A stretch of 58,748 nt of DNA from Polyangium sp. 6x1 (GTDB lineage Bacteria; Myxococcota_A; Polyangia; Polyangiales; Polyangiaceae). The notes under the pieces were generated by a model. That model ran no database searches. It had not been told where the DNA came from and saw nothing but the letters and a program-made list of their open reading frames with translations. The stretch is taken from positions 1 to 58,748 of the forward strand of contig NZ_JARZHH010000069.1 of the NCBI RefSeq assembly GCF_029946515.1, given 5' to 3'. Below are positions 16,993-26,032 of this stretch, piece after piece (the first letter of the stretch is position 1; each line of letters starts with the position of its first letter). The position numbers were made by a program, and so were the translations under genes.

Positions 16993-19662
16993 TCACCCCA
17001 CCTCGATGTCCGCCTCCGGCGCGGGCGGCAGCTCCGACTTGCTCGCGCTCGTCATCTGCAGCCGCCCGAAGATCTCGTCGGCGCGCCCGTCCATCGTGCT
17101 CGCCTCCTTCTGCACCTCTTCGTTGCCGGCGAGCTCCGGGTTCTTCCGCAGGAAACGCGCGTACGTCTTGAAGGTCCGCGCGAGCTCCACCTCGTTGCCG
17201 CTCTGCTCGAAGATCGCCACGGCGCGGTCGAAGTACTCGCGCGCGCTCGTCGTATGCGCGTGGCCCCAGCCGCCGGCCGCCGTGATCTCCCCGAGCGTCC
17301 GCAGCGCCGCCGCGAGGTGCACCTTGCTGCGCACCGAGGCGAAGAGGTCGACGGCGCGGCCGATGCAGTCGCGCGCCTTCCCGAGGTCGCCTTGCATCAG
17401 GTACGCCTTGCCGAGCGCGCGCAGCGTCTCGGCGAGCTTCAGCCGATCGCCGAGCTCGTCGCACAGGCCCTCGGCACGCACGAGCACGCCGATCGCCATC
17501 GAAGGCTCGCCGCTGCGGTAGTACGTCGTCCCGATGTTCGTCAGCACGAGCGCGATCTTGTTCCGATCGCCGATCTGCTGCGCGACCTCGAGCGCCTCCT
17601 CGAACATCACGAGCGCCTTCTGGAAGTTCCTGCGCTCCTCGGCGATCGTCCCGAGGTTGTTCAGCGTCGTCACCACGCCGACGAGGTCGCCGACCTCGCG
17701 CCGGATCGTGAGCGACTGCTCGAACGCCTCGAGCGCCTCCTTGAACTGACCCGAGTCCTGCAGCGCCAGGCCCACGTTGTTGAGCGACAGCGCGATCGAT
17801 CGCCGGTCGCCGAGCTTCTTCCGCCGCGCGAGGCCGTCGCGGAAGCTCGTGAGGGCCGACTCGTACTCGCCCTTGAGCCAGGCGATCTTGCCGAGGTCGT
17901 CGATCGTCGAGGCCACGCCGCGCTCGTCGCCCGACGCTTCGAAGAGCGACATCGCCGTCGCCAGGTGCCGCTCGCCCTCGTCGAGCGAGCCCATGTCGCG
18001 GAAGAGCCGGCCGATGCGGTTGTGCGCGGCGCCGCCCTTCTTCTTCATGTCGAGCCGGTACGCGAGCGTCAGCATCCCGCGGAACGCCGCCATCGCGTCG
18101 TCGATGTAACCCATCGACTGGAGCACGTCGCCGTACGCATGCAGCGCGTCGATCCGCGCGCCGTCGTGCGAGTCGCCGAGCAGCTCCAGGCCCCGCTGGT
18201 AGTACTCGCACGATTTGCCGTTCGCGTACCTTCGCCGCGCCACGGCCGCCGCCTCCAGGTACGCGATCCCCGCCTGGATCGACTCGCCCGCTTGCTCGCG
18301 ATGACGCGCCAGCGACGCGATCCGCTCCTCGCTCGTGCGCACGCCGGGCTGGTGCTCCATCCAGTCGGCGATGACGCGGTTCGACAGGCTCTTCGCGTCG
18401 ACGCTCGTCCGCGCCGCGATCGCCTCGCGCTCCTCGCTCCGCGCCCAGGCGTACTCCACCGAGCCGGGAAAAATCGTCCCGGCGCGGCGCACGATCCACC
18501 CGTTCTTGCGCAGGCCGTCGAGCATCCGACCGATCCGCGCGACGTCGCCCGTCTCTTCCTCCACCCAGAGGTCCGGCGCTTCGAGGCCCGTGCGCGCGAG
18601 CGCGACGAACGCGCCGCTCCAGAACACCGCGCCCATCGCGGCCGCCTGTTCGAGCACCGTGCGCTCCTCCTCGTCGAGCGAGGCCACGCGCGCTTGCACC
18701 GCGTCCTCGACCGTCGCCGGCAGCCGCGCCGCCGCGAGCCGCTCCGGGTAGAGCACGCGCCGCGCCTCGCCCTCCTCCGTCACGGCCTCGTCGATCACGC
18801 CCTCGGCCGCGTAGATCTCCACCATCTGCGCGAGCAGCCCCGGGTTGCCGCGCGCGAACGCACACGCCGTCTCCACGAGCGGCGCGGGCACCTCGCCGCC
18901 GTTCGCGTAGACGGCGAGCATCGCGCTCGACACGCGCGCGCTGTCCGCGTCTCCGAGCGGACCGAGCGAAAGCAGCGTGTGCCTGCGCTCGCCCACGCGC
19001 GCCCAGTCCTCCTGCCGGTAGACGAGATCGTCGCGGCCCGTGCAGATCACGAGGATCGGACCCGTCAGGTATTCGAGCAGGTAACGCAGCAGCGAGAGCG
19101 CGTCCTCGTGCGCCTCGTGCAGGTCTTCGAGCACCAGGATGAGCGGACCCTTCTGCGCGTCCGCTTCGAGGAACGCCTTCACCACGGCGCGCCGCACGAG
19201 CTCGGCCTCGTGCGGATCGTCGCTCACGGCGCGCGTCAGCGGGCTCTCCTCCTCGGTCAGGCCGAGCAGCTGCCCGAGGAACGTCACGGCATCGCTCACG
19301 CGCCGCGGCTCGAGCACGCCTTCGAGCTGCCGCCGGATCGTCGCGCGCGCCTCGTCCGGATCCATGCCGCGCACGAGGCCGAAGCGCGAGCGGATGAGCC
19401 GCGCGAAGGGCGAGAACGACACGGACCCGTCGCGCGCGCTGCCTTCGAACGCGCGGACCTCGTCCTTGCGCGACGCCACGAACTCCGCGACGAGCCGCGT
19501 CTTGCCGATGCCTGCGGGTCCGACGATCGTCACGATGCGCGTGTCGCGCCGCTCCTCGACGCCGGCGAGACTCTCGTCGAGGAGGGCAAGCTCTTCGTCT
19601 CGGCCTACGAGCGGACACGTGGGCGCGCGTGGCGCACTGACGTTTGGTCTCTCGGTCTCCAT
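16993..19662 (-). CDS. STAND-like AAA ATPase with TPR repeats
   Basis: 889 residues. An N-terminal AAA-16/NACHT-like ATPase domain has Walker A at 48-55 (GPAGIGKT) and Walker B LILVLEDLHE near 173-183. A winged-helix-like middle follows, then about ten TPR repeats (roughly 470-810; many Kx7LGD...ALxxNNxGxxxxxxGxxxxA patterns such as RSIALSLNNVGLALQDSG). No kinase, cyclase or HTH output domain is present, unlike related myxobacterial multidomain proteins. It is probably a nucleotide-switched scaffold or regulator that needs a partner. It lies between the thioesterase and P-type ATPase genes, all on the minus strand, with separate spacers. Confidence 0.88.
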   Translation of the reverse strand: METERPNVSAPRAPTCPLVGRDEELALLDESLAGVEERRDTRIVTIVGPAGIGKTRLVAEFVASRKDEVRAFEGSARDGSVSFSPFARLIRSRFGLVRGMDPDEARATIRRQLEGVLEPRRVSDAVTFLGQLLGLTEEESPLTRAVSDDPHEAELVRRAVVKAFLEADAQKGPLILVLEDLHEAHEDALSLLRYLLEYLTGPILVICTGRDDLVYRQEDWARVGERRHTLLSLGPLGDADSARVSSAMLAVYANGGEVPAPLVETACAFARGNPGLLAQMVEIYAAEGVIDEAVTEEGEARRVLYPERLAAARLPATVEDAVQARVASLDEEERTVLEQAAAMGAVFWSGAFVALARTGLEAPDLWVEEETGDVARIGRMLDGLRKNGWIVRRAGTIFPGSVEYAWARSEEREAIAARTSVDAKSLSNRVIADWMEHQPGVRTSEERIASLARHREQAGESIQAGIAYLEAAAVARRRYANGKSCEYYQRGLELLGDSHDGARIDALHAYGDVLQSMGYIDDAMAAFRGMLTLAYRLDMKKKGGAAHNRIGRLFRDMGSLDEGERHLATAMSLFEASGDERGVASTIDDLGKIAWLKGEYESALTSFRDGLARRKKLGDRRSIALSLNNVGLALQDSGQFKEALEAFEQSLTIRREVGDLVGVVTTLNNLGTIAEERRNFQKALVMFEEALEVAQQIGDRNKIALVLTNIGTTYYRSGEPSMAIGVLVRAEGLCDELGDRLKLAETLRALGKAYLMQGDLGKARDCIGRAVDLFASVRSKVHLAAALRTLGEITAAGGWGHAHTTSAREYFDRAVAIFEQSGNEVELARTFKTYARFLRKNPELAGNEEVQKEASTMDGRADEIFGRLQMTSASKSELPPAPEADIEVG

Positions 19663-19773
19663 CGAGCTCCGCGGAGGTCTGGCGAGGGAGGTTTTTCTCC
19701 GACGCGGCGAGGGTATAGCCTTGCCCGCTCCGAGGAAAGCGGCGCCGGCGGCATTTTCGAGTGTTCGCCGTCT

Positions 19774-22584
19774 TCAAGAGGGGTGAGGTCGGAGCCGCGG
19801 GCGGAAGAACCGGACGCTCGGGCCGCCCGGGGTACGTCCGGTCCGGCGCATGGACCTCCGCCGTTGCCACCGCTTCTCCAGGGCGATGACCGGCAGGAGC
19901 ACGAGGGCGGCGGCCGTGGATTTCGCCCACTCCGCGGCGCCGAGCGGGGCCGAGTCGAAGAGCACGTGCATGAACGGCAGGTACACGAACCCGAGCTGGA
20001 GCAAGAGGAGCGCCCCGATCCCCACGTACACGAGCGGGTTCGAGAACAAGCCGATGTCCAGGGACGACCCTTGAAGCGAGCGGCAGTTCAGGAGGTAGAA
20101 CACCTGGAACAGGACCATCGTGGTCACGGCCATCGTCTGCGCCTCGCGCAAGGCGAACTCCGGGGACAGGCCTGCGTCGAGCTTGTCCCGGTACTCCATC
20201 AAGAAGAGCCCCACCGCGCCGGCCGTCATGAGCAGCGCCACGATCACCGTCCGCGCGAGGACGAACCGCCCCAGGATGGGCTCGTCGGTGCGCCGCGGCG
20301 GACGCTCCATCAGGTTCGGCTCCTTGGCCTCGAACGCGAGCGGCAAGGACAACGTCACCGTCGCGACGAGGTTGATCCAGAGGATCTGCACGGGCGCCAT
20401 CGGCAGGAGCGGCCGCCCGTCTTCGAGCGGGAAGAACAGCACCGCGATGAGGAGCACGAGCGCCTCGCCGATGTTCGTCGGCAGCACGAACGCGAGCGCC
20501 TTGATCAGGTTGTCGTAGACCCGCCTCCCCTCCTCCACGGCCGCGCGGATGCTCGCGAAGTTGTCGTCCGTGAGCACGATGTCGGCCGCCTGCTTGGCCA
20601 CGGCCGTCCCCGTGATCCCCATGGCCACGCCGATGTTCGCCTGCTTCAGCGCCGGCGCGTCGTTCACGCCGTCGCCCGTCATCGCCACGACCTGCCGCGC
20701 GGCCTGCAGCGCCTCCACGAGCTTGAGCTTGTGCTCCGGCGCGACGCGCGCGAACACGTTGCGCGTCCGCGCCGCCGTCGCGAGCTCCGCGGACGACATC
20801 GCCGAGAGCTCGCGGCCCGTCACGGCCTCGTCTTCGGCACCGAGCAGCCCGAGCTCGACCCCGATCGCCTTCGCCGTCACGGGGTGATCCCCCGTGATCA
20901 TCTTGACCGTGATGCCTGCGCGTTGACACGCCTTCACCGCGTCGATCGCCTCCGGCCTCGGCGGATCGATCATCCCCACGAGCCCGAGCAGCTCGAAGCC
21001 GCCCGCGACCTCCGCCTCGCCGAGCTGCTCGATCCGCGCCTCTGGCTTGCGTGACGCCACCGCGAGCACGCGCATCCCGCGCGACGCCATCACCTCCACG
21101 TGTCCGAGCACCGCGGCGCGATCGAGCGACGCTCCACCGGCGAGCCGACTCGCGCGGCCGAGCACCACCTCCGGCGCGCCCTTCATCAGGATCTCTTGCT
21201 CGCCCGACGGAGGCGCGTGCAGCGTCGCCATGTACTTGTGCTCCGACTCGAACGGGATCGCGTCGCGCCGCGGCGCCTCTGCGTGCAGCGCGTCGCCCAT
21301 CATCCCGAGCTTCTGCGCGGCCACGACGAGCGCGCCTTCCGTCGGGTCTCCCGTGATCCCGAAGCCTCCGCCCTCGCGCTGTGCAAGCCGCGCGTCGTTG
21401 CACAGCGCCGCGGCCCGGAGCAACGCGCGCACGTCGTCCGGCGTCGCGCCCACCGGCTTTCCGCCGCGCCGAAGCTCGCCTTCCGGCGCGTATCCCACGC
21501 CCGACAGCTCGTAGCCGCCCGACGACGCCCAGATCGCCGCCACCGTCATCTCGTTCCGCGTCAGCGTGCCCGTCTTGTCCGTGCACACCATGCCCGCTTG
21601 CCCCAGCGTCTCGACGGCCGGCAGCTTCCGCACCACCGCGCGACGCGCCGCCATGCGTCGCACCCCGATGGCCAGCGCGATCGTGATGATCGCCGGCAAG
21701 CCCTCCGGGATCGCCGCAACCGCGAGCGTGATGCCCGCGAGGATCGCTTCGAGGAACGGATATCCGCGCACGAGCGCGACCGCCACCATCACCGCCGCCA
21801 CGATCGCGATCGCCACCGTCAGCACCTGCGCCACGCGCGCGAGCGACCGCGTGAGCGGCGTCTCGAGCTCCGTGGCTTCGCGCAGCATCGACGAGATCTT
21901 CCCGATCTCCGTCTGCGCGCCCGTCGCCACCACCACGGCTTGCCCCGTGCCCATCGTGATGAGCGTGCCGCCATGGACCATGTTCTTCCGGTCGGCCACG
22001 GCTGCGTCCTTCGACACCGGCTCGACGTGCTTGCGCACCGGTATCGACTCGCCCGTCAGCGGCGCCTCGTCGGCCGCGAGGTTCTTCACGTGCAAGAGCC
22101 GCATGTCGGCCGCTGCCTTGTCCCCGGCCGCGAGCATCACGACGTCGCCGGGCACGAGCTCTTCCGCGGGCACCGAGATCCTTCCGCCGTCGCGCATCAC
22201 CGTCGCGAGCTCGGGCACGAGCATCGAGAGCGCCTCGATCTCCTGCCCTGCGCGGTACTCCTGGATGAACCCGATCAGCGTGTTCAGCACGACCACGCCG
22301 AGCACCACCGCGCCGTCCGTGATCTTCCCGAGCGCGAACGCGAGCACCGCGGACGCGATGAGCACGTAGATGAGCGGGCTCTTGATCTGCCGCAGCAGCA
22401 GCGTGAGCGGCCCTTCCCGGGCGGCCCTCGGCAGCACGTTGGGTCCGTGCTCGGCGAGCCTGCGTTTGGCCTCCGTGGTGACGAGCCCGAGCTCGGTACT
22501 CCCGAGCGCTGCGAGCACGGCTTCGGCTGGGTCCGCGTGGTACGACGACGGCTCGATGCGGGCGGGCGCGGGCGTGTCTGGCAT
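19774..22584 (-). CDS. P-type cation-transporting ATPase, calcium (P2A) type
   Basis: 936 residues. ATG 22584 is chosen over 22608 because GGGAGGG lies 5 nt upstream. It has an N-terminal cation-ATPase domain, TGES in the actuator domain, PEGLP in TM4 (the calcium-site motif of SERCA/PMCA and PMR1), phosphorylation motif DKTGTLT, and MTGDGVNDAPALKQANIG in the hinge. There are C-terminal helices for TM5-10. This layout matches P2A calcium pumps of the inner membrane; manganese transport as in PMR1 is possible. Ion specificity rests on the TM4 motif only. Confidence 0.93.
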   Translation of the reverse strand: MPDTPAPARIEPSSYHADPAEAVLAALGSTELGLVTTEAKRRLAEHGPNVLPRAAREGPLTLLLRQIKSPLIYVLIASAVLAFALGKITDGAVVLGVVVLNTLIGFIQEYRAGQEIEALSMLVPELATVMRDGGRISVPAEELVPGDVVMLAAGDKAAADMRLLHVKNLAADEAPLTGESIPVRKHVEPVSKDAAVADRKNMVHGGTLITMGTGQAVVVATGAQTEIGKISSMLREATELETPLTRSLARVAQVLTVAIAIVAAVMVAVALVRGYPFLEAILAGITLAVAAIPEGLPAIITIALAIGVRRMAARRAVVRKLPAVETLGQAGMVCTDKTGTLTRNEMTVAAIWASSGGYELSGVGYAPEGELRRGGKPVGATPDDVRALLRAAALCNDARLAQREGGGFGITGDPTEGALVVAAQKLGMMGDALHAEAPRRDAIPFESEHKYMATLHAPPSGEQEILMKGAPEVVLGRASRLAGGASLDRAAVLGHVEVMASRGMRVLAVASRKPEARIEQLGEAEVAGGFELLGLVGMIDPPRPEAIDAVKACQRAGITVKMITGDHPVTAKAIGVELGLLGAEDEAVTGRELSAMSSAELATAARTRNVFARVAPEHKLKLVEALQAARQVVAMTGDGVNDAPALKQANIGVAMGITGTAVAKQAADIVLTDDNFASIRAAVEEGRRVYDNLIKALAFVLPTNIGEALVLLIAVLFFPLEDGRPLLPMAPVQILWINLVATVTLSLPLAFEAKEPNLMERPPRRTDEPILGRFVLARTVIVALLMTAGAVGLFLMEYRDKLDAGLSPEFALREAQTMAVTTMVLFQVFYLLNCRSLQGSSLDIGLFSNPLVYVGIGALLLLQLGFVYLPFMHVLFDSAPLGAAEWAKSTAAALVLLPVIALEKRWQRRRSMRRTGRTPGGPSVRFFRPRLRPHPS

Positions 22585-22685
22585 GATGTCCCTCCCAGAC
22601 GCCTTCACGGAGCGTGCCGAGCCGATCGGTTTCGTTTCGAACGGGCGGGGGAGCGCTTCGGATGCCCATGGCCCGCGGGCCGGGG

Positions 22686-22691
22686 TAAGCT
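22686..22691 (+). promoter_or_regulatory. Candidate -10 (TAAGCT) for a leaderless transcript
   Basis: ggggTAAGCTcaccgc directly precedes the GTG at 22698, with 6 nt between hexamer and start and no Shine-Dalgarno. The same GGTAAGCTC string precedes the sigma-54 activator at 30939. Confidence 0.45.
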
Positions 22692-22697
22692 CACCGC

Positions 22698-23876
22698 GTG
22701 AGCGACCAAGGGGAACGGCCGAGCTACGACCCGGCCGAGGTGCGCCGAAGCATCACGCTTTGTTTCAGCGCCAAGGATCTACGCGAGCTCGCCGAGGGCC
22801 TCGGCGCGACCGGCCTGCCCGGCGAGGGCCGCGGCATCCAGGACGTCGCGCGTGAGGTCGTCCGGCACTTCGAGCGGCAAGGCTCGCTCGATCGTCTCGT
22901 CGAAGCGCTGAAGCAGGCGCGACCGCTGATGGAGTGGCCCGCTCCGCTCCACGGCGCCGCAGCGCCCGCCTTCCCGCCGCCTCCGCCCCTCGCGCCCCTT
23001 GCACCCGAAGCTGCTCTCGCGCCCGCGGCTGCTCCCGAGCCCGCGACCGCTTCCGCTCCCGCTCCCGAGCCCGCCTCCGCTTCCGCGCCTGATGCCGCCT
23101 CCGCCCCCGCGCCGCCCGCTCCCACCGTCGTCGAGCCTCCGCGCGGCCCGGAAGCTCCGCTCCTCCGTGATCCCTACGCGCCCGTCTGGCCCGGCACGAC
23201 GGCTCCGCGCGAGGCTGCGCGCACCGTCGACGGACGCCGCTTCACCTTGCTCTTCGCCATCGCCGCCGTCGTCATCGTCGTCGCTTCCGTCGGCGCGTTC
23301 CTCATCGGCCGCGCTGGCTCGAACGCATCCGGCCCGGCGCCGCTCCTCGCCGGCACCGACGCGATGGCCAAGGGCGAACGACCTCTCCGCGACAGCGGCC
23401 CCTCGCGCCTCGCGGCCGACGCGGTTCGGCGCAGCCTCGGCAACCTCGCGCGTGGCTGCGACTTGCCCCTCGGACCGAACGAGGAGCCCGGCGCCGACCT
23501 CTTCAAGAGCGCCTACGAGCAATGCGGCATGCGCCCCATGATCGGCCGCCCGCCTTCGGCCGGCCGCCCCACGCGCACCACGGACCCTGCCGGCGACGCG
23601 CCTCCGCCGGCAGGAGCCGACGCGCCCGACAGCCCCGCGCCCGCGAAGGCCCGCGCGGCGCCTGCCACGCAGCCTCGCAAGACGCCTGCCACCTCGGACA
23701 AACCTGCGCTCCCGGACAATGGCACGGCCTGCGTCGACCGCTGCTCCGCCACGCAGAAACAATGCAATCGTGGCTGCGGCAGCGAGCCGACCTTGAGCAG
23801 CGAGTACGGCCGGTGGCAATCGTGCCAGGCGCAATGCCTCTCGGCCGCGTCGCGCTGCCGACTCGCTTGCCAGTGA
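22698..23876 (+). CDS. Single-pass membrane protein with N-terminal effector-associated-like domain and Cys-rich tail
   Basis: 392 residues from GTG 22698. Residues 1-75 form a compact helical domain (YDPAEVRRSITLCFSAKDLR ... VVRHFERQGSLDRLVEALKQ, then ARP). This matches the general pattern of bacterial effector-associated (EAD, death-like adaptor) domains, although I cannot verify the family without a profile search. A Pro/Ala-rich linker and one membrane helix (LFAIAAVVIVVASVGAFLIG) follow. The extracytoplasmic part ends with eight Cys in CVDRCSATQKQC and following segments. An adaptor receptor spanning the membrane is inference. Confidence 0.75.
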   Translation: MSDQGERPSYDPAEVRRSITLCFSAKDLRELAEGLGATGLPGEGRGIQDVAREVVRHFERQGSLDRLVEALKQARPLMEWPAPLHGAAAPAFPPPPPLAPLAPEAALAPAAAPEPATASAPAPEPASASAPDAASAPAPPAPTVVEPPRGPEAPLLRDPYAPVWPGTTAPREAARTVDGRRFTLLFAIAAVVIVVASVGAFLIGRAGSNASGPAPLLAGTDAMAKGERPLRDSGPSRLAADAVRRSLGNLARGCDLPLGPNEEPGADLFKSAYEQCGMRPMIGRPPSAGRPTRTTDPAGDAPPPAGADAPDSPAPAKARAAPATQPRKTPATSDKPALPDNGTACVDRCSATQKQCNRGCGSEPTLSSEYGRWQSCQAQCLSAASRCRLACQ

Positions 23877-23879
23877 GCG

Positions 23880-24275
23880 CTACGCCTCCATGCGCTCGCT
23901 CGGCGCCACGAATGCGAGCTTGTACCCTTCCGGATCCGTCACCACGAGCTCACGCGTGAACCAGGGCTGATTTCGCGGCCCGTCCACCGCGGCGCCGCTG
24001 GCCTCGGCCCGCGCGCGCAGCTCGTCGAGCGACACCTCGTCGCCCACGTGGAAACACAGGATCACCCCGAGCCCGCGTTGCCCTGGCAGCTCGACGCCGG
24101 CCGGCATGCCGACCAGGAACAGATCGGCGTACCGGGCCCAGCGCAGGTGCACGAACACACTGTCGCGATTCACGCAGGAGAAACCGAGCGCCTCGTAAAA
24201 CGCCGTCGAGCGCGCGGCATCCGAGACGAGCAGCCTCACGTGGGAGGGCATGAGGTAGGGTTCGTCGGGGGTCAT
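23880..24275 (-). CDS. VOC-fold (glyoxalase/bleomycin-resistance-like) protein
   Basis: 131 residues with paired beta-alpha-beta-beta-beta modules: VRLLVSDAARSTAFYEALGF, then FTRELVVTDPEGYKLAFV. The metal-ligand pattern is incomplete compared with glyoxalase I, so the enzyme activity cannot be assigned. The stop lies 3 bp from the stop of the convergent membrane protein gene. Confidence 0.82.
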   Translation of the reverse strand: MTPDEPYLMPSHVRLLVSDAARSTAFYEALGFSCVNRDSVFVHLRWARYADLFLVGMPAGVELPGQRGLGVILCFHVGDEVSLDELRARAEASGAAVDGPRNQPWFTRELVVTDPEGYKLAFVAPSERMEA

Positions 24276-24385
24276 GCGCTCTCCCTAGCACGACCGGAGC
24301 GCTGCACGGCCACCTGTTCGGCACCGCGAGCTCGCGCAGCGAGCTCGCCTCCAGGGGGTGAATCGGCCGGGCTCCGCCTGGCCGA

Positions 24386-24410
24386 GAGGGGGACGCGAGG
24401 CGTCCCCCTC
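24386..24410 (-). terminator. Strong hairpin just after the TPR gene stop
   Basis: Perfect 11-bp stem (24386-24396 with 24400-24410, 3-nt loop), 4 nt beyond the stop at 24415. No T-run follows, so it may act as an RNA-stabilising or Rho-assisted end. A second palindrome, GCGAGCTCGC twice around GCA, lies at 24326-24348. Confidence 0.5.
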
Positions 24411-24414
24411 GGGA

Positions 24415-25878
24415 CTAACGGGAGGGGTTGGCCTTCGCGACCGGCGATGGGAGAAACACGACGCTCGCGCCCGCGTGACGCGGGACGAACTCCTCCACGA
24501 GCACGTGCTCCTTCCCGTAGTTCTTCGCGAGCCACACGCTGCAAGTCCGCGAATACTGATCGAAGTATTGATACTTCGTCGAGTAATTCACGCAAACCTC
24601 GAACGACTTCTTCGCCTGCAGCTTCTGGGGCTCGCTCGCCTCGTCGAGCTTCTCGTAATAGGCTTTACGCAGCTCCTCGTACGTCATCGTCGACCCGGGC
24701 ACGGGCCCCTTGCCCCTCCAATCCTTCGGGATCGGGGCCGCGCGGAACTCCGCGACGAACTTCCCCCATAGCTGCCCCACGCGGGCCGCCGAGGCCACCA
24801 CCCACCGCGGCGGCGCCACGGGCTGAAGCGCCGTCACCTGGCCATACGCCTTCTCCACCTCCTCGATCGCCGGCCGCTTCTTCTTCACCCAATCCACGAC
24901 CTTCGTGTTGATGTGCTTCATCACATCGTCACGGCTCGCGGGCCCCTTGTATTCGGGATACCGGATGGCGTCGACCTCGGCCCGCTTTTGCTCGGCGAAG
25001 AAAAACAACGCCTCGCCCACGTCCGTCAACGACCGCCCGAGCCGCCGCATTTGCTCCTGATCGCTGCCGCCCATCGCCGCGAGCTGCTTCGTGCTGGCCT
25101 CGGGATCCTTCCACGCCGCGCGCACGACCTCGTATTCCTTCGCCGCGCCCTTCTTGTCGTCGAGCTTGTCCAGCGAGCGCCCGAGCAGCGTGTGCGCGTG
25201 AATCCGATCCTGCAGGCTCCCCGCCTTGTCCACCGCGGCCATCCACTTGCCGAGCCACGTGCGCGCGTCGGCCCATTTCTCCTCGTCGACCAGGGAATCT
25301 GCGACCGCCACGGCGAGCCGCGCAGACGCCTCCGGCTGCTTCGCGCCGTAATTCTTCGTGTAGAGCTCGACGTCCGCCATCGCCGCTTTGTAATCCTTGA
25401 GCCCGCTCCGCAGGATCACCGCCTCCATCAGCGCCGCCTGTGCCTGCGCCATTTGCGGGAACTTGCGCGCGGCCGACTCGTGGTAGCTCGCTGCCTCGGC
25501 GTATTCGCCGATCGACTGCAGGTCCGACGCGATCACGAACGCCGTCTCCTTGCCGTACTCCGTGTAATCGAGCCGGTTCTTCGGATCGAGGATCATCTTC
25601 CGCACGGCGATCGCCTTGTCTCGCTTGTGCGCTGCCTCGAACGCCGCCGCCGCCTTCACCAGCGCCTGCCCGGCTGCTGCGCAACCAGGCTCGTTCTTCT
25701 CGCAAAGCGGCTTGCCGCTCTCCTCCCACGTCTTCAGGAACGCCTCTGCCTCGGCCGCGGGATCCGTCGCCGCTGCGCCTCTCGGGTCCGGCGCCGGCGT
25801 CGCCTCGGCCCACGCGGCCCCCGTGACGAGCAACGACACCCCCAGAATCACTCGCGAGCTCCACCGCTTCGGGTTCAT
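24415..25878 (-). CDS. Exported TPR-repeat protein
   Basis: 487 residues. ATG 25878 is favoured over GTG 25884 because GAGG lies 6 nt upstream of the ATG. A clear signal peptide ends AAWA. The mature part is helical repeats throughout (DLQSIGEYAEAASYHESAAR; AHTLLGRSLDKLDDKKGAAK). A distinctive C-terminus contains YSTKYQYFDQYSRTCSVWLAKNYG. Periplasmic TPR scaffolds of this kind occur in envelope machines such as the gliding/secretion Glt-Agl complex, but I cannot show orthology. No other machine subunits lie nearby. Confidence 0.75.
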   Translation of the reverse strand: MNPKRWSSRVILGVSLLVTGAAWAEATPAPDPRGAAATDPAAEAEAFLKTWEESGKPLCEKNEPGCAAAGQALVKAAAAFEAAHKRDKAIAVRKMILDPKNRLDYTEYGKETAFVIASDLQSIGEYAEAASYHESAARKFPQMAQAQAALMEAVILRSGLKDYKAAMADVELYTKNYGAKQPEASARLAVAVADSLVDEEKWADARTWLGKWMAAVDKAGSLQDRIHAHTLLGRSLDKLDDKKGAAKEYEVVRAAWKDPEASTKQLAAMGGSDQEQMRRLGRSLTDVGEALFFFAEQKRAEVDAIRYPEYKGPASRDDVMKHINTKVVDWVKKKRPAIEEVEKAYGQVTALQPVAPPRWVVASAARVGQLWGKFVAEFRAAPIPKDWRGKGPVPGSTMTYEELRKAYYEKLDEASEPQKLQAKKSFEVCVNYSTKYQYFDQYSRTCSVWLAKNYGKEHVLVEEFVPRHAGASVVFLPSPVAKANPSR

Positions 25879-26032
25879 GTGCACCTCGATCGCTGGTTTG
25901 TTGTATCACACCCGCAGACCCGACCGGATCCCCGGGTTCTCGGACCGCAGATAGACGGAGCGACACGCACTTCCTTGGTGTGTTCCTGCGATCTTCCGGT
26001 GAGGGGCTTCCCAAGGGCGCGGCGCGCGGGTG

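Noticed and set aside
16439-22669. Very long minus-strand frame of about 2000 codons crossing the P-type ATPase and AAA genes
   Set aside because: Its translation over most of the length is Arg/Gly/Ala-rich low-complexity sequence, a third-position artefact of high GC. Only its last 173 codons (thioesterase) are real.
23880-24275. VOC protein considered as a second ArsI/CadI
   Set aside because: It lacks the vicinal Cys pair and is far from the ars genes.
24326-24348. GCGAGCTCGC-GCA-GCGAGCTCGC palindrome considered as an attachment site or REP element
   Set aside because: Only one instance seen in the window and no integrase or tRNA next to it. Kept only as part of the hairpin region.
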